Assembly: GCA_050633505.1 (NCBI GenBank)
Contig: JBOEGQ010000007.1
Span: 1 to 64,000 of the forward strand
Source: UBA1672 sp050633505
GTDB taxonomy: Bacteria > Pseudomonadota > Alphaproteobacteria > Micavibrionales > Micavibrionaceae
Length of the DNA stretch: 64,000 bases
Direction: 5' to 3'
Numbering within the stretch: position 1 is the first letter of the stretch; each line of letters begins with the position of its first letter. The translations under genes and the position numbers were made by a program. This document shows positions 61,599 to 64,000 of the stretch, piece by piece. A model generated the notes under the pieces. It did no database searches. It was not told the origin of the DNA and was given only the letters and a program-made list of their open reading frames with translations.

Positions 61599-61674
61599 CA
61601 TTAAAGGGTAGAAGTTCTTCACATGCTTTGGTATGTATATTAGCAAAACAAATAATAAGAACGGGTAGAGTAAC

Positions 61675-62289
61675 ATGTCACTAAATAATGTTGAAATGAT
61701 CCAGAATACGCCATTTTACAGTGAAGAAAAAATGGCAATGTTCATTGATGGATCAAACCTATACTCTGCTGCACGCGCCCTTGATTTTGACATTGACTAC
61801 AGGCTGTTGCTTGAGTGCATGGCATCATACAGCCAACTAACTCGCGCGTTTTACTATACCGCTCTCATTGAAGATCAAGAATACTCACCTTTGCGCCCGC
61901 TTGTCGATTGGTTGGATTATAACGGCTACACCATGGTGACAAAGCCAACCAAAGAATTCACGGATTCACAAGGCCGTAAAAAAATCAAAGGCAACATGGA
62001 TATTGAGCTCGCCATTGATATGATGGAAATGGCAGATAAGGTTGATCATATGGTTCTGTTTTCCGGAGATGGTGATTTCCGCCGCCTTGTCGAGACAGTG
62101 CAACGTAAAGGCACGCGCGTAACCGTTGTCAGCACATTACAATCTGCACCACCCATGGTTTCTGACGATTTAAGACGTCAAGCCGATCACTTCTTAGACC
62201 TTAAGTCACTTGCCCCACATATCCAGCGTCAAAATACGACAATTGATAAGGATTATGATGACGCGCCCCAATTTGACGAAGCCATTTAA
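61675..62289 (+). CDS. NYN-domain (LabA/DUF88-like) nuclease-fold protein
   Basis: 204 aa. NYN signature: MAMFIDGSNLYSAARALDFD with the first acids, KGNMDIELAIDMMEMADKVD, and MVLFSGDGDFRRLVETVQRK, followed by GTRVTVVSTLQSAPPMVSDD. These form the PIN-like metal site. Such proteins cut or handle RNA; LabA controls clock output in cyanobacteria. The role in Alphaproteobacteria is unknown. Upstream are the nested inverted repeats. Confidence 0.92.
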   Translation: MSLNNVEMIQNTPFYSEEKMAMFIDGSNLYSAARALDFDIDYRLLLECMASYSQLTRAFYYTALIEDQEYSPLRPLVDWLDYNGYTMVTKPTKEFTDSQGRKKIKGNMDIELAIDMMEMADKVDHMVLFSGDGDFRRLVETVQRKGTRVTVVSTLQSAPPMVSDDLRRQADHFLDLKSLAPHIQRQNTTIDKDYDDAPQFDEAI

Positions 62290-62318
62290 ACAACGACCTT
62301 GACGTTACGATCATTATA

Positions 62319-62966
62319 ATGGTCAATAGAGCCATGTTTGAATTACTGCCTGATAAAGAATGCGGCCTATGCCCGCGGTTGAAGAGCTTCATTGACGACA
62401 ATCGCGAAAAATTCCCTGATAAATACAATGCCCCTGTCCCGTCATTCGGGCCACAAAATGCTGCACTCCTTGTTGTTGGACTTGCTCCGGGATTAAAAGG
62501 GGCAAACTTTTCAGGCCGCCCTTTTACAGGTGATTATGCCGGCGATCTCCTCTATGCCACATTACTGAAATTCGGGTATGCAACAGGGGAATATAAAGCG
62601 CATAAGGACGATGGATTAGAACTCGTCAATGCGCGCATTACCAACGCCGTGAAATGCGTTCCACCACAAAATAAGGTAACAGGAGATGAAATTAACACCT
62701 GCCTGCAATTTCTGAAAACTGAAATGGCAACAATGCCAAATTTGAAGGTCATATTGAGCCTTGGCCTTGTCTCTCATAATGCCGTATTAAAGGCCACAGG
62801 GCATAAACAATCTGCCTTTAAATTTGCACATAATGCCTGCCATGATTTAGGAAATAACCTAATATTGATTGATAGCTATCACTGCTCTCGCTACAACACG
62901 AACACAGGCCGCCTGACAACTGAAATGTTTGAAGATGTGTTCAAAAATATCACAGAAAAACTATAG
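62319..62966 (+). CDS. Uracil-DNA glycosylase, family 5 (UdgB) type
   Basis: 215 aa. Motif 1 is LLVVGLAPGLKGANFSGRPF then TGDYAGDLLY, matching UdgB (GLAPG with A, not the E/N of other families). An iron-sulfur set starts with KECGLCPRL and continues with AVKCVPPQNK and NTCLQF. Late motif is YHCSRYNTNTGRLT. It excises uracil and hypoxanthine-type bases. No strong ribosome site; a second ATG is at 62334. It follows the NYN gene after 29 bp and may share its operon. Confidence 0.9.
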   Translation: MVNRAMFELLPDKECGLCPRLKSFIDDNREKFPDKYNAPVPSFGPQNAALLVVGLAPGLKGANFSGRPFTGDYAGDLLYATLLKFGYATGEYKAHKDDGLELVNARITNAVKCVPPQNKVTGDEINTCLQFLKTEMATMPNLKVILSLGLVSHNAVLKATGHKQSAFKFAHNACHDLGNNLILIDSYHCSRYNTNTGRLTTEMFEDVFKNITEKL

Positions 62967-63010
62967 ATATAAGAGAATGAAGCGCACAAAACGCCCCACC
63001 CTTACGATAC

Positions 63011-64000
63011 CTATACCGCAACATCACCAGTTTGCGGGTTAAATGTATCACGCTTTGCAAGTAACTTATTAAGTGCATGAACATAAGCACGTGCACTCGC
63101 GACCAGCGTATCCGCATCCGCGCCTGATCCGTTAATGGTTTTACCATTTTCTTCCAAACGTACAGTAACCTCTGCCTGTGCATCTGTTCCACCTGTCACC
63201 GCATGCACTTGATATAGCTGCAGCGAAGCCTCAGGGTGTGGCTTAATTTCGCGGATCGCCTTGAAAATTGCATCGACAGGGCCATTCCCCTCTACCTTTG
63301 CACATTTTTCTTCGCCATCAAGACTTAAGCAAAGCTCCGCAGTTTGCGGGCCTGATGTCCCCGCCTGCACCTGTAATGATACGAATTGGATACTGTCATT
63401 CTCACTGACAATTTCGTCTTCCACCAAGGCAATCAAGTCATCTTCATAGACCTCTTTCTTTCGGTCTGCCAAATTCTTAAAACGCGCAAACGCATCATTC
63501 AACGCATTATCGCCCAGCTCAAAACCAAGCTCTTTCAATTTCTCACGAAATGCGTGGCGACCGGAATGCTTGCTCATAACCAGTTTACTTTCGGTTAAAC
63601 CGACACTTTCAGGCGTCATAATTTCATATGTGTTTGCGTTCTTCAGCATGCCATCTTGGTGAATACCGCTGGCATGTGCAAAGGCATTTGCACCGACAAT
63701 CGCCTTGTTTGGCTGTACAGAAAACCCTGTAATCCCGGATAAAGTACGCGATGCCTTCGTAATATTCGTCGTTACAATATTGTTTGTATATGGCATCAAA
63801 TCCGCACGCGTGCGCAATGCCATGATAACCTCTTCAAGCGCCGCATTACCCGCGCGCTCTCCAATTCCGTTAACCGTACATTCAATTTGTCGTGCGCCTG
63901 CCGCAACACCCGCCAAAGAATTTGCCACGGCCACACCAAGATCATTGTGACAATGTGTCGAGATAATCGCCTGATCAATATTTGGCACACGCTCTATCAT
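63011..64000 (-). CDS. leuA: 2-isopropylmalate synthase, N-terminal end cut by the window
   Basis: 329 codons of the C-terminal part are present. The catalytic barrel end is STHCHNDLGVAVANSLAGVA (metal-binding HCHND) and VNGIGERAGNAALEEVIMAL. The linker is GIHQDGMLKNANTYEIMTPE, and the LeuA regulatory domain starts around FVSLQVQAGTSGPQTAEL and ends TVRLEENGKTINGSGADADT. It condenses acetyl-CoA with 2-oxoisovalerate in leucine synthesis; the regulatory domain suggests leucine inhibition. The 5' end lies beyond base 64000. Confidence 0.95.
   Translation of the reverse strand: MIERVPNIDQAIISTHCHNDLGVAVANSLAGVAAGARQIECTVNGIGERAGNAALEEVIMALRTRADLMPYTNNIVTTNITKASRTLSGITGFSVQPNKAIVGANAFAHASGIHQDGMLKNANTYEIMTPESVGLTESKLVMSKHSGRHAFREKLKELGFELGDNALNDAFARFKNLADRKKEVYEDDLIALVEDEIVSENDSIQFVSLQVQAGTSGPQTAELCLSLDGEEKCAKVEGNGPVDAIFKAIREIKPHPEASLQLYQVHAVTGGTDAQAEVTVRLEENGKTINGSGADADTLVASARAYVHALNKLLAKRDTFNPQTGDVAV

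Noticed and set aside
1..64000. tRNA and rRNA genes, insertion sequences, CRISPR arrays
   Set aside because: I read intergenic gaps for cloverleaf, transposase and terminal repeats and found nothing convincing. A short tRNA could still be missed by eye.

Overview
The window is a chromosomal stretch of an alphaproteobacterium of moderate GC content (low to mid 40s by eye). The main markers are a GcrA cell-cycle regulator, a TIGR02300/FYDLN-type acidic protein, a long-form RelA/SpoT enzyme, and the gene order rpoZ, rsh, DUF2062, acpS, lepB, rnc, era that is familiar from this class. The lineage below class cannot be fixed from sequence alone. A Micavibrio-like or other deep alphaproteobacterial lineage is a guess. 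The first 53 bases are not genomic: they are an Illumina P7/Nextera adapter with an i7 index, so the window begins at a contig end of an assembly, probably a metagenome or single-cell one. The last gene, leuA, is cut by the window end.

Layout. 1-5.2 kb: partial arylsulfotransferase-like protein, a secreted MsrB, Zur, two divergent small genes sharing tandem Zur-box-like sites, a histidine phosphatase and nrdB. 5.2-10.7 kb: a DUF1826-like protein, threonine ammonia-lyase, phoH with a structured leader, a Fur-box-preceded small ORF, and a REC/HD-GYP protein. 10.8-14.8 kb is the most accessory part: an RNase H-fold gene broken by one in-frame TAA, an alpha/beta hydrolase, unknown genes and three tandem small XRE regulators with operator-like palindromes. 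14.8-17.5 kb: thiC operon under a TPP riboswitch. 17.5-22.4 kb: SCO1, FadL, an SCP2 protein, a secreted coiled-coil protein and a secreted archaemetzincin homologue that lost its catalytic motif. 22.4-29.8 kb: a beta-oxidation cluster resembling the fadNAE set (thiolase, FadN-type multifunctional enzyme, acyl-CoA dehydrogenase) interleaved with ceramidase-, GlpM- and EamA-type membrane proteins. 30-41 kb: housekeeping (prmA, rsuA-type synthase, polA, rpmI-rplT, pheS) and a striking structured intergenic element downstream of polA. 41-48 kb: pheT, separated from pheS by three accessory genes, then fadD and a double cold-shock protein. 48.5-53.6 kb: three tandem, paralogous, very large pilin-like proteins. 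53.7-61.4 kb: gcrA and the era-rnc-lepB-acpS / apt / rsh-rpoZ block. 61.6-64 kb: NYN-domain protein, family-5-type uracil-DNA glycosylase, leuA.

The best candidates for undescribed biology are: (a) the element at about 36498-36674, in which three unrelated stems display the same CCCCACACAC loop, followed by a G-U-rich stem that indicates plus-strand RNA; (b) the three-gene operon of class III-signal pilin-like proteins carrying tail-fibre-like IGT..P..LHV.G motifs and, in one, a disulfide-type CxC repeat; (c) the secreted pseudo-archaemetzincin; and (d) the Zur-box-controlled pair of unknown genes. Fatty-acid genes are spread over the window (fadL, SCP2, fadE, fadN, fadA, fadD), which suggests that fatty acids are an important carbon source.
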